Assembly (NCBI GenBank): GCA_033816765.1
Contig: CM066290.1
Location: 2,170,001 to 2,234,000 of the forward strand
Direction of reading: 5' to 3'
Origin: Nothopassalora personata
Lineage: Eukaryota > Ascomycota > Dothideomycetes > Mycosphaerellales > Mycosphaerellaceae
Length of the DNA: 64,000 bases
This document shows, in pieces, positions 53,538 to 64,000 of the stretch. The position numbers and the translations under genes were made by a program. The notes below the pieces were generated by a model. That model ran no database searches, was not told the DNA's origin, and saw nothing but the letters and a program-made list of their open reading frames with translations. Numbering within the stretch: the first letter of the stretch is position 1; every line of letters begins with the position of its first letter.

Positions 53538-55478
53538 CTATTTCTTGCCACGTCCCTTTACATTGAGGCTCTTGAGCGGATCAAGCCCCTTACCCTTCGC
53601 AAGCCTGCCCTTACCACGACCCTTGTTGAATGCTCGTGCTTTGCGAATGCGATTCTCCCTGTCCTTTCTCATGCCGACGAAGCCAACATCTTTGCTGACT
53701 GTAGCTTTGCCGCCGCTTGGCAAAAGGTAGTCAGGTACATGCTTCAAATGCGGTTGCTGTCTGACCGCGTGGCTCTCGGTGTCATGTCGCAGATGTCGCA
53801 GGTCTTCAGGATTCTCCTCAAAATGGCGCTTTAGCTTCTCAGACTTGATAAGTTCGTTTCGCAGTTCCTTGGTCCTGGCCTCCCGGACTGCGATCCGAGT
53901 GACGGAGCGAAGAGCATCTGCCAATCGATATCGGAAGCCTTCGAGCTTCGCCCAGTCCAGGCCCCATTCCTTGATCTCGCCGCCTTTATCTGCCTGCCTT
54001 TGCTTAATCTTGTCCAACACCTTCTCGTCTTTCTCGCATTGCGGTATGCTTGTCGGCTTATGTTTCCGGTAGTGCTCCTGCGGTACGTAGAATGACAGTG
54101 CCATGCCGGACTGTCCAGCACGCGCGGTGCGTCCGATACGGTGGGTGTACGATTTCGAGGTCGTGGGCAGGTCAAAGTTGAGTACGCATGTCACGTAGCG
54201 AAAGTCGATACCACGCGAGACACCATATTCGCGGTCGTTTCGGGGCTTGCGTTCCTTCTTTGCCGGCTTCTGCACGGTAGGTGCAGCATCGCCGTCGTCG
54301 CCGTCCTGTGCGCCAGCCTCTACAGGCTCGACATCATCCGCCATACCCTCCCAGGCCTCCTGCTCTCCATCTTCCTTCTGTTCCTCCTTCTCCAGTCTCC
54401 GTCTCTTTCTATTCGCATTCTTAGCCTCCTCAATGCCAACCACCTCGCCCTCGTCAGCCGCGATGATGATGTCGTATACACCGCGGTTGAACTCCTCTAC
54501 CACATGTAGTCTGCTGTTGACTGGCAGTTCCGAGTTCAGCACACAGCTCCTGATGCCAAACTGCTCCAGAAATAGTTTGATTCGGTAACAACGATCGATG
54601 TCGGCGACGAAGATGATGACCTTGCCCTTGATAAGCTGCAGCTTGAAGATAGCATATATGAGCAGAAACTTCTCATCTTCAGCAGTCCGCACGGTGTACT
54701 GCGCCAGTGTTGGTCTCTCGGCCGCTTCTTCACTCGACAGATCCAGGATCGCCGGTCCAGCCCCTTCCTGCTTGCTGAAGAATACACTGGACAAGGTGTC
54801 CACCTCTGTGCGCAGCGTGGCAGACATCATAATCTTCTGCACGCTAGCGGGAAGAGAAGTGGCAATGCTCTTGAGATCGTCCTCGTAGCCATAGCTCAGC
54901 ACCAGATCTGCCTCGTCGATGATCAGGTGCTTAATGTCGTCGAGATTCAGCGTCTCATCGTTCGACCACTGCACGGCTCTTGCTGGGGTCGCAACCACGA
55001 TATCTGGCTTCTCTGCCAACCTCGCCTTGGTGACTGCTGCATCCTCCTTCCTCGCAATGTTTTCGCATCGTATGTCGCCGGCGCAGAAGGAAGTGAAGTC
55101 TTTGACTGCCGTGGCTACCTGAGTCGCCAGTTCCTTGGTAGGTACGAGGACCAGTGCTGTCGTAGTCTTTGATCGCTTGTTCGCTGCTTTTCGCTGCAAA
55201 ATGTTGTGGAGGGTCGGGAGAAGATATGCCAACGTCTTGCCGGAGCCCGTCTTTGCGCGTGCAAGCACATCCTTTCCTTCGACCGCCAGAGGTATCGCTT
55301 TGATCTGCACGGGTGTCGGCGCGGAGAATTTGGATCTGGTTACTGCTTGGAGCAATCGGGAGTCGAGATTCAGAGTCGCAAAGGTTGCCTTGGTCGCTTT
55401 CGTGGGCGCGGATCTCGTCTCGCCCTCAGCCTCAACAGGTTCAGGAACATCCTGTGCGTTGAGCTTTCTTTTGGCCAT
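53538..55478 (-). CDS. DBP9: ATP-dependent RNA helicase Dbp9
   Basis: Nucleolar DEAD-box helicase needed for 60S ribosomal subunit assembly. Single exon, 646 aa. Helicase motifs in order: Q motif (SAPTPVQIKAIPLAV), Walker A AKTGSGKT (75-82), PTKELATQ, TPAR, DEAD (188-191), SAT (219-221), then VIIFVADIDRCYRI and HRIGRTARAG. The insertion of about 80 acidic and basic residues between the two halves of the C-terminal RecA domain (EEAKNANRKRRRLEKEEQ ... KKERKPRNDREYGVSRGIDF) is characteristic of Dbp9. The Gly/Lys-rich C-terminus (FNKGRGKGRLAKGKG) is RNA-binding-like. Length fits fungal Dbp9 (about 600-650). Confidence 0.94.
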   Translation of the reverse strand: MAKRKLNAQDVPEPVEAEGETRSAPTKATKATFATLNLDSRLLQAVTRSKFSAPTPVQIKAIPLAVEGKDVLARAKTGSGKTLAYLLPTLHNILQRKAANKRSKTTTALVLVPTKELATQVATAVKDFTSFCAGDIRCENIARKEDAAVTKARLAEKPDIVVATPARAVQWSNDETLNLDDIKHLIIDEADLVLSYGYEDDLKSIATSLPASVQKIMMSATLRTEVDTLSSVFFSKQEGAGPAILDLSSEEAAERPTLAQYTVRTAEDEKFLLIYAIFKLQLIKGKVIIFVADIDRCYRIKLFLEQFGIRSCVLNSELPVNSRLHVVEEFNRGVYDIIIAADEGEVVGIEEAKNANRKRRRLEKEEQKEDGEQEAWEGMADDVEPVEAGAQDGDDGDAAPTVQKPAKKERKPRNDREYGVSRGIDFRYVTCVLNFDLPTTSKSYTHRIGRTARAGQSGMALSFYVPQEHYRKHKPTSIPQCEKDEKVLDKIKQRQADKGGEIKEWGLDWAKLEGFRYRLADALRSVTRIAVREARTKELRNELIKSEKLKRHFEENPEDLRHLRHDTESHAVRQQPHLKHVPDYLLPSGGKATVSKDVGFVGMRKDRENRIRKARAFNKGRGKGRLAKGKGLDPLKSLNVKGRGKK

Positions 55479-56290
55479 TGCTGTGTCGTGCAGTCGGAGG
55501 TATGTGTTCCTGGCTACAGATGTTCCGGAACATGTTCAAGTTCGACATGATGAATTTTTGGAGCTGTTTCGGCATGACCGGCCCGAACTCCGATTGCTCG
55601 AAACATAGGAAGATACTCCAGCTGCGCGTACTGTACGTATTGAAGCCGCTAAGAGAATAGTGCTCGTTGGATAGCCCGGTGTGGCCAGTAACAGCGCGTT
55701 CATGTTGGTTGACCATCTCCCGCGGAAGTCACTATCTCTTCGCAGGACAACGGCACAGACACAGAGCTCAATAATCGGCACAATGATCTCTCAGCACTAA
55801 TACACGTCCTTGAATCTAGAACCAACTCATGAGCGGGTCGTTTGCTTGGTTACATGGGCTTGCTGCACCAAACTGGAATGACTGGCTTGCTACGATCACA
55901 CGATGCTGTGCAGAACTCCACGTGAATCCAGACCACGCTAGAGTGTTACCAATGAACAGGGCTCTGATCCGCTCCACAATCACATGCAATTGCACGCGGG
56001 GTCTGAACCAAACCAGGCCCTCCAACATGTGACCAATAAGTTGCCGTTCACATGTGCAGCTATTGTAGTGACTGTGAGCCTGAGAATTGGATCCTGATGA
56101 TGTGTCTACTGGTGCTGCGTGAACGTCCTTCCAGCTTGGAGATGTGGACCGATCATCTACTCCAGCTGGGATTGGGCTTCCCACTGAAAGGCTCTTCTCT
56201 CACTGATTGCTAACGCTATGCTGGACTGTTTTATAGAGAGAAGAGCCCTGCTATAACGCTTGGTCTGAGTTGCTGTCGTGAAGTGCGCGT
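55479..56290. other. Intergenic region upstream of DBP9
   Basis: Promoter side of DBP9. The minus-strand ORF 55816-56184 has no recognised features. A TTTTATAGAGAG segment at about 56229 is the only TATA-like element noticed. Confidence 0.35.
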
Positions 56291-56902
56291 CTACGCTGGC
56301 CCGCTGAACATCTTCGCTTCCAAGTCAAAGCTCGCTCTCGTGCTCCTTGCTCTGGATTGTCCCGGATTGCTATTGCTATCCAGGCTGAGCCGTGCAAATC
56401 CAGCAGCCATGGGAGAATATCCAGCAGTCGATGGTCGAATCTCCGGGGTCAGCGATCTTGATATCCGAGCACTATCGTCAGAGCCTCTGTGCCTGGTTAG
56501 CGTTCGGTCAGAAGACAGAGGTGGCATAATCGGCGACTTTCGCCGTGGCGAGTTGAGCCCGGATGATGTGCGAGTAGGTGTGCGATAGCAAGACCGCGGG
56601 AGCAATGTCGAAGATCCAGGCTCCTCGTCTTCGCTGTCCTGATTCACGAACGCTTGGTTGAGCGCTTCACAAGCCTCAGAGGTCCTTCGAGGTGCGTGAA
56701 AAGTCGATGGCGAAGGCCTGCTAGAGATTATTGCTATCGGAGAGGCCGGATGACTTGGTGGTGGTGTCATTTTCTTAGCAGACTGTTCTGGCGGCCCGCT
56801 TGGAGAAAGTCTGTGGCGAGGCTTCAGGCAGATAGTGCAGTTGTCCAAGGGATTGGGCATCTGTTTCCCACAGCTACAGCTAGCAGACAGAGAGTCTTGC
56901 AT
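56291..56902 (-). CDS. Hypothetical Ser/Pro-rich protein with N-terminal Cys cluster (203 aa)
   Basis: Not recognised. Starts MQDSLSASCSCGKQMPNPLD and has four cysteines in CXCX11CX2C (9-25), a plausible zinc ribbon. The rest is disordered and rich in Ser, Pro and Arg, with many SP/TP and RXXS sites (SLTPEIRPSTAGYSP, SSGLNSPRRKSP) that could be phosphorylated. It ends with a short helix RASFDLEAKMFSGPA. No signal peptide or membrane segment. Bias and single frame support coding. Confidence 0.55.
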   Translation of the reverse strand: MQDSLSASCSCGKQMPNPLDNCTICLKPRHRLSPSGPPEQSAKKMTPPPSHPASPIAIISSRPSPSTFHAPRRTSEACEALNQAFVNQDSEDEEPGSSTLLPRSCYRTPTRTSSGLNSPRRKSPIMPPLSSDRTLTRHRGSDDSARISRSLTPEIRPSTAGYSPMAAGFARLSLDSNSNPGQSRARSTRASFDLEAKMFSGPA

Positions 56903-58915
56903 GGTTTGGTGAATCAGCGAGGTGTACGACAGTGCCCGTCACAATTTGGCAAGTGCGGTTGATGCTTGAAAGATGGGTCCGAGCATAGGCCGACCGCTTT
57001 ATGCTGCCTTCGGGTCGTGAAGGTGGCGCAGTGTTCGCCTCACCGAAGAAAAGTATTTTTGTTCTGCATTCAAAGCTTGTGAAAGTGGACAGCGAAGCAA
57101 TTGCAGAGTAGATATGCCCAGAAGTAGCACCTCGAGGTGCAACTTTCCTGCCCGATGTGGAGGGTATGCGACTGACTGAGGCCTCAAAGTTCCTGCAGGG
57201 CAGAGTGTAGCTTAGGCTGAAGTGTCCCAGAGGGTTGTTGTTGGCAACCTTGAAGAGTCAGTCGTCAATGGTGATCTGCGAGCGTGAAGACAGACTGAGC
57301 AGTGTAGTCGTAGACAGTCTGTTATGAGAAAGCAAGCAGGCAAAAAGAATACTCGGCTTGCCAACCTACGTATACAGCATGTCACCTGGTGGGTAGGACA
57401 GCATCGTGGTCGGACCGGCGCGGATATCTGCCGCAAACCACGCGTATGCATATGCCTCTATAGCAAATCTGTGTGGTTCGCCGAACCTGCTGGATTGAGG
57501 TGCAATTGTCCGGATATCGGCCGTCACTGAGTAGAATCTGGCGGACCGTGGTGCATGTCGTTGGCTCGGTCGTTCGAGAGGAGGCGTTCATCGAGGGGGA
57601 AACCGGCTCGCGGACATGACGCGAGCGCTTGACTGCTTTTGCCCACGCATCATCATCCGCCGCGATTCGCTTCGCTCAAGCGATTGTGTCCGCGATCGGT
57701 ACCTGCACATGGGCTGCCACATGCTCTGGTCGCGTCACGCAGAAGTTCGGTCCACAGGTCGAGACATCGTCTACTCTACGGTTTTTTACTGGTTCATCAC
57801 AGTTCCGCGCGCCTTTCTGAGTCAAGTCGCAAACGCCCAAGAGTACAGATCGATCGTGGGGATCGAGACGCAACCGTGACTTCGGGCAAGCGCACCGCTA
57901 CGGTATCCTGCGGACACCGAGCTCTTGAACGGCAGGATGAAGAAACTGCTGTAGCATGGGAGTTCGTGATAACAAAAGACGAGTTTTCCCAGCCTTCGCG
58001 ATGTGTCGACAATACAGTACAGGTTTCGCTTTGGCAAGTGCACGCCGCGAACCAATCAAGACCACGCTTGACAATGCAGGGACCAATGAAGCTATGCTAG
58101 TGTAAAGCGCCAGGATGATGCATGGATAGCAGGTTTTGAGGGTGACATAACCTGATTGAGTGTGGTAATTACTTGTCCTTGGGAAATGAGATTAGGCACC
58201 TGAATTACAGGGATTGAGGGCCTCTTATCAAAAGAAGACTTATATAAGCACCTTAAGGGTGCCACTACTTGTAAAAAACATGGTTTTTCATACCCTGATT
58301 TCCAGACTTAATACCCTAGTTCCAAACTTCCATCTCCACTAGTTTCACAGCTAGGCTCTGTTTTGCTGGTTCCCATGGATAAAGGGTGTAGCAAATTGGT
58401 CGTTCATTCGCCTGTCGAGCCTTCAGTAAAATACTACTCAACCTCGTGGCTTCAAGCTCCGGTATAGCGGCTAAGGCAAACGCAAGAAGTTTCGGCATGT
58501 TCTTGTACTTTGATCTCGCTCTTGCACTGCCTCCTACGCCCACCTCACGAATTGCTCTCATCGAACGGCAGCCCTACCAAGGCACCGACTGGTGGACGCT
58601 AGTACATGTACCGACCGTCTTCGTCTGGCTGTAGCAGTGAAGAGGGTGCTCGGAGAAGGTCGGGTGAGACAAGTGTTGAGCTGAGGTTACTTGCCAGCTC
58701 TTTGGTAGCTCGCAGCAGTGAGACCATCAGTGGGCGAATTCACGTCAGCAGAGAAAACACAGCCTGCCATTGTCAATAAGTAGAGTACAATATACAAAAA
58801 AACGTGGCCAGAGACGCCAAAGGATTGTATCTCGATCTCCCCATTCTCTAGTTCCTCCCAAACTCACCTTCCACGGATAAGGTGGTCATGGACGATGCTT
58901 AAGTGGTCGCTCGAT
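56903..58915. other. Long intergenic region
   Basis: About 2 kb. Short ORFs on both strands lack features; the best (58316-58561, minus, 81 aa, LLAFALAAIPELEATRLSSI) may be an exon but has no partner. The segment 58100-58320 is A/T-richer, with TTATATAAGCACC near 58229. Confidence 0.4.
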
Positions 58916-60175
58916 CTACTTGTCTTCCTTCTCGATCACCTCATACGCGGGTGCATACTCGTACAGTGGTGGCGCAGACTCCATGGATGGCCTGGCGGAC
59001 GCTACTTCGCCCTCCTTGATGCTTTCAGCGCTGGTTTCGTCGGAGGCAACGCCCGAGTATCCCCGACGACCACCACGATAGTATCTGATCCAGAAGAAGC
59101 CGATAAGGCGACCAAAGACTAGTCCAATGAGGCTCACTATCATGCCCACGGCGATACCGGCCATAGTCGGGACCAGAACGGCACTAAGGCCGCGAGTGAA
59201 AGCGTGGTAGAAGCTCTTGTGGTGGTGACCGTGTGGCATCATGTGGTGAGGAAGTCCATGATGGCTTTCGCCCTCCTCGCCGTCCTTGTGGAAATGAGGC
59301 CTGATGTGGCTCGGAAGAACGACGCCGAAAGCTCCGTTCTGACCCTTTCGGCCATGGCAGCCAGCTTTACCTTTCTTGATGCCATTCTGCATGCCCTTGA
59401 CCTGGTCTTCGATGATATTGCGGAGCTTGCAGATGGCGGCTGGAAGGTTCTTGCACTCCTTTGGTGGGTTGTCATCGGAGGAAGGTTTTGGGAAGGGGAA
59501 GCCTTCTGGCATATTTCCAAAAGAGTCATTTGGCCTTGGCGTTGGCCGCTTGGAGATATCACCGTTAGCGATCAGGAGACCGTGTTCCTGGGTGTTCAGT
59601 AGCTGAATCGTCACCTCGTCGACTGACACTGGCTGGTGATTCAACTCAAAAATGGTGTACTTGATTGGAACCAGCTTGTCACCATTCGCCGAGACACTCT
59701 CCTCGCTCAAGATGGAAATGCCGTGCCCAGTGACTTCAAGATCGACAGACTTCGCCTTGCCGTCCGCGATGTCCACAATGTTGGCCGACTCAGGCACCTG
59801 CTTGATGTAGTGCGTCGGGCCACTGAGCATATCGGCCATGGCAGACTGCATGGGGTATACTGGTTCACCATTGGCCTCTAGCCTCTGACCGTCCTCAGAG
59901 ATTGTGAAATTGACAACCACGCTGTTCGCGCCACCCTGAATTGTAAACAAGCTACCTTCGTCCACATCTTCGACCTTCTCATCGTTATTGTAAGAGAAGG
60001 CACACTCGGAACATGGCAGCTTGAGCGCCAAAGTCTTCGCATTCAGCGTAGGGACGTCGATGCCGCTGGTCTTCTCGGTGGAGGCATCCGCGGACACATC
60101 GGCGGGGATTAAGAAAGCACTGGCGCCCAGCGCACAGGCTCCGAAGGTGACAACGCCGGCTGGGCGGCCCAACAT
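58916..60175 (-). CDS. Fungal single-pass membrane protein with His-rich luminal region (DUF7728-like)
   Basis: Uncharacterised secretory-pathway protein conserved in ascomycetes as far as I recall; the DUF7728 label is from memory. 419 aa from the ATG at 60175, chosen because a signal peptide follows (LGRPAGVVTFGACALGASAF); the frame is open to 60223. The N-terminal domain has a CSEC pair (KLPCSECAFSYNN) and beta-rich sequence (SVVVNFTISEDGQ, VPIKYTIFELN). A cysteine-containing helix (ECKNLPAAICKLRNIIEDQV) follows, then a His-rich stretch (about 310-335: HHGLPHHMMPHGHHH) that could bind metal. One TM segment (VLVPTMAGIAVGMIVSLIGL) and a cytosolic tail with YXX-type motifs complete it. The topology points to Golgi, vacuole or plasma membrane. 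Confidence 0.75.
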   Translation of the reverse strand: MLGRPAGVVTFGACALGASAFLIPADVSADASTEKTSGIDVPTLNAKTLALKLPCSECAFSYNNDEKVEDVDEGSLFTIQGGANSVVVNFTISEDGQRLEANGEPVYPMQSAMADMLSGPTHYIKQVPESANIVDIADGKAKSVDLEVTGHGISILSEESVSANGDKLVPIKYTIFELNHQPVSVDEVTIQLLNTQEHGLLIANGDISKRPTPRPNDSFGNMPEGFPFPKPSSDDNPPKECKNLPAAICKLRNIIEDQVKGMQNGIKKGKAGCHGRKGQNGAFGVVLPSHIRPHFHKDGEEGESHHGLPHHMMPHGHHHKSFYHAFTRGLSAVLVPTMAGIAVGMIVSLIGLVFGRLIGFFWIRYYRGGRRGYSGVASDETSAESIKEGEVASARPSMESAPPLYEYAPAYEVIEKEDK

Positions 60176-60223
60176 GTCGATTGCGATCAATGCGTAGAAC
60201 GTGTGGTCGTGATAGGGGCGCAA

Positions 60224-61690
60224 AGATATGTTGGTCGGTGGTGGGAGAAGGAAAGGTGTTGTTGTCGAGGTACAGCCTTAGTGCTTACAACTTGCGTGGA
60301 CTGATGTTTGAGAACGCGCGGCAGTAGACCCTTGGAGGTTTCGAGGCGCCCCGACCGCTCCGGATTAATAGCGTGATGCAGTTACCGAAAATACACATGA
60401 GTGGCTCACATGATTGGCTCGCTAAATCAGGAGATCAAACAAATGCTTGCTCACTACCCTACCACGTGACTACCAAGCATTAATCATACAACCCCTGCAT
60501 TGACGCTATCCCTAATCAGGTTGCTACAGTGTCTTACAGTAGAAGGGTGCTGTGAATGGGCCCAGCGATCAAGCAGTGATATCTCGCGCATCTGTCTATG
60601 CGAGAGCGCTGCTAAGCAGTAATAAACAACAATGGAGACCACACTAGGTAATTAGCTACGCCAAGCAGTAGAACATCCTTCCTGATAGGGGATTGTGAAA
60701 GGACAGGGGTTGTATGATTATTGCTTGCGGCTGCTGTAGCCAACGCTGCCACGGACAATAGTTGGAGGAGCACCTGGGCAGCACAGACTGATACGGAGCC
60801 GTCGAGCGTGCCATATGTCCAGTCTCGAAGTGTTATGTGCCAGTTGATACGGATACCACGAGCAAGACATATACCAAGACCCAAGTCGCTGAACACGAAG
60901 CATTGTTGGGCATGCGCTCTTGGAGGAACAAGTAGCCGCCGCAACCCCCTTAGAAACACTAGTAGTACAGTCTCCCAAGGCAGCATCCAGTAACTTCGAC
61001 GACCTCATAATTGGCGTAGTCGGAACCAAGTCTTGAAGGCGTGCAGTGTAACGCTTCACTGTTCAAATGCCAACGAAGCTACTGGCAATTGCACGGGCTT
61101 TACGCAGAAAGCGGACACTCCCTCCTAACGCCTAGGGATAGGCCTGACCTTAAATCGGGTCACTTGTGCGTTACCACATCAGTAGCGTCGCATCGAAAAC
61201 GATGGTTAATATGCATACGATAGGATGGCCAAACCCACGTCTCACAGGGATCTGAACCCACAGCACGCAGGCCGCTACGAGTCTTACTTAAAGCAAAACA
61301 GCTTCTAGAACTCCGGCGATGCCCAAGCATTGCACTCAGGCAGACGACCAAAACGTAGCTCCACCACATCTCATTGTTCGCGTTTGGCTGATAATGCAGG
61401 GCGTCGCCAAAATCGAACCAGAGCAATGATGATATGATAGCGAATCGTAGCTGAATCGTGTTCGCGGGACAGACCTCTGCTTGGTGCTCTGGCAGCCAGC
61501 CAATGCATGAACCATTTCAGATTGCATTGGATCCAGTGTTGCATATTCACCCTCTGACACTAGAGGCGGTGTGATCAGGATGCGCATCAGGCCACTGGTC
61601 AATGCAAAGCCTTGAGCTAAGTCGGCTTATCAGATCATGTTCCAGGATCGGAGCCAATCAAGCTACTCATGCATGGCGACTTAAGGCTGT
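60224..61690. other. Intergenic region
   Basis: No supported gene. Minus-strand ORFs at 60612-60986 and 61160-61426 overlap plus-strand ORFs and show no bias. A GGTTCAGATCCC motif (minus, about 61240) recalls a tRNA T-arm but has no matching stem. Confidence 0.4.
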
Positions 61691-63097
61691 TCAGCCATCT
61701 TCTCCGTCCTTCAGTTCATCCTCGTTGAAGTCCCGGAAGTCTGACATGTACTGTTCAAAGGGAATACCACGAAGCCTCTTGACGCTTCCCGCCTTCTCAG
61801 GCTTGTAGATTTCCGGACTGTACGCCACAGAGGCATAGCTCTCTATGAGCTGTCTTGTGTAGCATGATTCCGCAGCACGCGTAAGGTACTTGCTGCGAAA
61901 TGTGGCAAGGCTGTTGTTGATAATCTTCTCCGACTCATCCGGGTGGCCAAGGTAGTGTTGTACTTTCTCTTCTAGATCGTGCCAGTCTCGAGATACCGGG
62001 ATGTAGTTCTGATCCTCGCCTTCCGGCTGCAGCAGATGGTACCAGTAGGTGGTCCATTCCATATCGTGAGCAAAGGTCAAGGAATTGCAGTTGAGTAGGT
62101 ACTTAAGGCGCCCAGAGTAGGTAATGCCTTCGGTATTGATTGTCATGGCATAGTTGCAATACGTATCCTGGTGGATCCGATTGACCTGCGTCTCGACACT
62201 CCAGTCCACGTTCTTCATGTCTGCCCAATCCTTGCCTGCCGTCGCCTCGAGCAAGGCCGGCCGCACTGGATTGAAACCCGTGTTCCCGCGCCACACGATC
62301 TTTGGTATCTTACTCGCAAATGCTGCGTCCCGCTGGATAGCTCTCCTCCTGGCGTCTTTCCAAGAACCACTGCCGTGATCGAACCAGAAATCGTAGTTAG
62401 GCATGAGCCATCGTCTTTTATGACCGGCCTCTGCTGGCTTTGCAGCAAACGCCCAGAACGAAGTCATGCTACCCTCCGGTGCGCCGTTGCAGATGTCCTC
62501 AACACAAGTAGCAAACTCGATTGTGGGCAGCTGCTGCCCAGCTGCAATGGCACTGTCGATGGCTCGCTGCATGAGACCCAAGACTGCGATCGACCGCGGC
62601 CGCATGCCCATATGACTCATATTGTCTTTGGTGCTTTGTAATATTCGCAGCTCGTTGTTGTGGATGAGCAGTCGCATGGCTGCTCCCCCGCCCCTCTCGG
62701 CATCGTGATTGCGCCATGACATATCCGTGTCATTCGATGAGATTGTGTGTTGCTGTTCGCGCCAAAACGCAACTCGCTCGTCAATGTCGTGGAACAATTT
62801 GGGAAATTCGGCTTTGCATTGGTCAATGCTTAGTGAGTCGAATAGAAAGCCATCGAGGTCGGTTGGTAATGATGCGTCCGCAGTGGTCGTCCCCACAGGA
62901 GGGATAGTCGTAACTGTATGTTCGCCTGCATTCTCCTCCGTAGATTGCCCATCACCTGGGAAGCTCGCGGGCCCAAGTGGTGGGCCATTTCTTATTCCAA
63001 CCATCATCAATGCAGCCGTCAAGAGTGCGATGGTCAGGTAAATCCATTTCCTCAATGACATTCTCGACTCCTCCTGCCACGGAAGTAACCCATCCAT
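61691..63097 (-). CDS. GT90 / CAP10-type glycosyltransferase
   Basis: Type II membrane glycosyltransferase of the CAP10 family (xylosyl- or glucosyltransferases of the secretory pathway; in Cryptococcus, members act in capsule synthesis). 468 aa from the ATG at 63097; the frame is open to 63196, and ATG 63061 just before the signal anchor is also possible. TM anchor: MSLRKWIYLTIALLTAALMM. A Thr/Pro-rich stem follows, then the catalytic domain: LPTIEFATCVEDICNG, WLMPNYDFWFDHGSGSW, KIPKIVWRGNTGFNPVRPAL, the donor-site region HQDTYCNYAMTINTEGITYS and GRLKYLLNCNSLTFAHDMEW, ending with ESCYTRQLIESYASV. These are the usual CAP10 blocks, in order and unbroken. Acceptor unknown. Confidence 0.88.
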   Translation of the reverse strand: MDGLLPWQEESRMSLRKWIYLTIALLTAALMMVGIRNGPPLGPASFPGDGQSTEENAGEHTVTTIPPVGTTTADASLPTDLDGFLFDSLSIDQCKAEFPKLFHDIDERVAFWREQQHTISSNDTDMSWRNHDAERGGGAAMRLLIHNNELRILQSTKDNMSHMGMRPRSIAVLGLMQRAIDSAIAAGQQLPTIEFATCVEDICNGAPEGSMTSFWAFAAKPAEAGHKRRWLMPNYDFWFDHGSGSWKDARRRAIQRDAAFASKIPKIVWRGNTGFNPVRPALLEATAGKDWADMKNVDWSVETQVNRIHQDTYCNYAMTINTEGITYSGRLKYLLNCNSLTFAHDMEWTTYWYHLLQPEGEDQNYIPVSRDWHDLEEKVQHYLGHPDESEKIINNSLATFRSKYLTRAAESCYTRQLIESYASVAYSPEIYKPEKAGSVKRLRGIPFEQYMSDFRDFNEDELKDGEDG

Positions 63098-64000
63098 CTT
63101 GACAATTAGACGCGTGTGCGTGGTCACTCGCGTTTGCAGGAACCTGCGAAAGGGAGATATCAGAGCCGGCGGTTGAGAAATTGGGAAGCGCCTCATTCCT
63201 TTTCAGAGCACCGAGGCGCCCGCTTCCGCTCTAGTGTTAGATCCTCTTAGCGCGTCTCGCTTCCGAAAAGTCCTGGCGACGCTAGTCAATGAGATCTATA
63301 TCCTTGGCATCGAATCTCTTCTTGAGGTACACATACCATGACAGCGGCAGTAGCACTTGATTTCAGTAATCCGTGCTTGATGCAAGCTAAAGGAGCCCTC
63401 CATCGGGTGCTTCGGCTCGCCACTGTAGCAGCATTCTTCCTACCGGAGTATCATCGTCCTAATTCTCCTCGTCGTGGCCTTGCAATGCTGCCCGAGGCAA
63501 GAGGTAGGTCTCTGATCGAGAGAAGAATGCACGGGGTACTTTGGAAAGAGTGCGCAGGCGGAAAGAGTCAAAAGGTCTGTTGATCGTATGGCAATCTCTT
63601 ATTATGCTTCGCCAAGGCTCGCTTATTGTTAGTCAGGCCTCGAGATACATTAGACAGACCACTTCGCGTGACAGGTTGCACGGCCAGCCTTCTGTTCGTC
63701 CAAGGTACCGAAGGAATGCTTTGTGAACAGGCTTGAAACCACGTTCGACAGCAGCAGATGTTGCCGCCAGTGATCATAGAGCAGTGCCAACATGTTTGCT
63801 GGCGTTGCGAGCATGAGCAGGACCGCCACTACTACACAAGCTGGCTTCTCCACGGCAGTGCTGTGGGAAGCTCATGATCGGAACTGGCCGGCACTTGGTT
63901 CGGCTCACGATAGCAATGAGCCAAGTAGAAGAATGCTGCCAAGAATTGCAGAGTCGAGCAAAAGACCGCGCCAGGAATGCAATACCGATCCTTCATGGTG
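63098..64000. other. Intergenic region to right edge
   Basis: Promoter side of the GT90 gene and DNA to the window end. Opposed short ORFs only; nothing recognised. Confidence 0.35.

Noticed and set aside
61225..61260. tRNA gene (GGTTCAGATCCC on the minus strand)
   Set aside because: Only three T-stem pairs form and no acceptor stem is present.
20950..64000. Biosynthetic or pathogenicity gene cluster
   Set aside because: Neighbouring genes are unrelated housekeeping and secretory genes; no polyketide synthase, peptide synthetase or shared regulator is present.
1..64000. CRISPR arrays, bacterial operons or ribosome-binding sites
   Set aside because: No regularly spaced repeats of that kind; introns and gene families show a fungal nuclear genome.

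Overview
The window is nuclear DNA of a filamentous ascomycete (Pezizomycotina; Dothideomycetes is my best guess, by inference). The evidence is short GT-AG introns of 51-103 bp with CTAAC/CTGAY-type branch sites, fungal gene families (GH76, GT32/Och1, GT90/CAP10, Dbp9, pinin, mitoribosomal bS16m and mL46), and a block of extremely TA-rich repeat DNA whose changes are CpA-to-TpA, the signature of repeat-induced point mutation (RIP).

Left block, 1-5679: an apparently intact Ty3/gypsy-type retrotransposon on the minus strand that runs off the left edge. In its own 5'-to-3' order it has a short LTR (5550-5679), a 773-residue Gag with long coiled coil and zinc knuckle, and a Pol in the -1 frame with protease, reverse transcriptase (YLDD), RNase H and the beginning of integrase.

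RIP block, 5680-20949: old, heavily mutated repeats. It holds an unrecognised decayed reading frame (about 9500-10320, minus), a RIP-destroyed Ty3/gypsy element (about 10.7-17.6 kb, minus, RT and RNase H still readable), three copies of a GC-rich palindrome, and two copies of a non-autonomous LTR element. Copy 1 (6630-9068) is young: LTRs differ at about one base in 330, there is a 5-bp target duplication GCGCG, and there is no RIP. Copy 2 (18525-20949) is RIP-mutated and lacks the end of its 3' LTR. Both carry only gag on the sense strand and, between gag and the 3' LTR, a gene on the opposite strand for a Zn2Cys6-like cysteine cluster followed by a coiled coil. Gag, R/U5 and the polypurine tract are conserved between copies, while U3 and the antisense gene differ. 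This is the most unusual system in the window.

Right block, 20950-64000: ordinary gene-rich DNA beginning with the headless 3' end of a GH43-like gene cut exactly at the repeat boundary. Then follow a GPI-anchored GH76 mannanase (four exons), a beta-carbonic anhydrase, a pinin-domain protein, small uncharacterised genes, mitoribosomal mL46, dynein light intermediate chain divergent from mitoribosomal bS16m, a CorA-like membrane protein, a secreted trypsin-like protease, an Och1-type mannosyltransferase, several hypothetical proteins, the RNA helicase Dbp9, a His-rich membrane protein and a GT90/CAP10 glycosyltransferase. These genes are not a functional cluster, although cell-wall and secretory-pathway glycan functions recur (GH43 relic, GH76, GT32, GT90).
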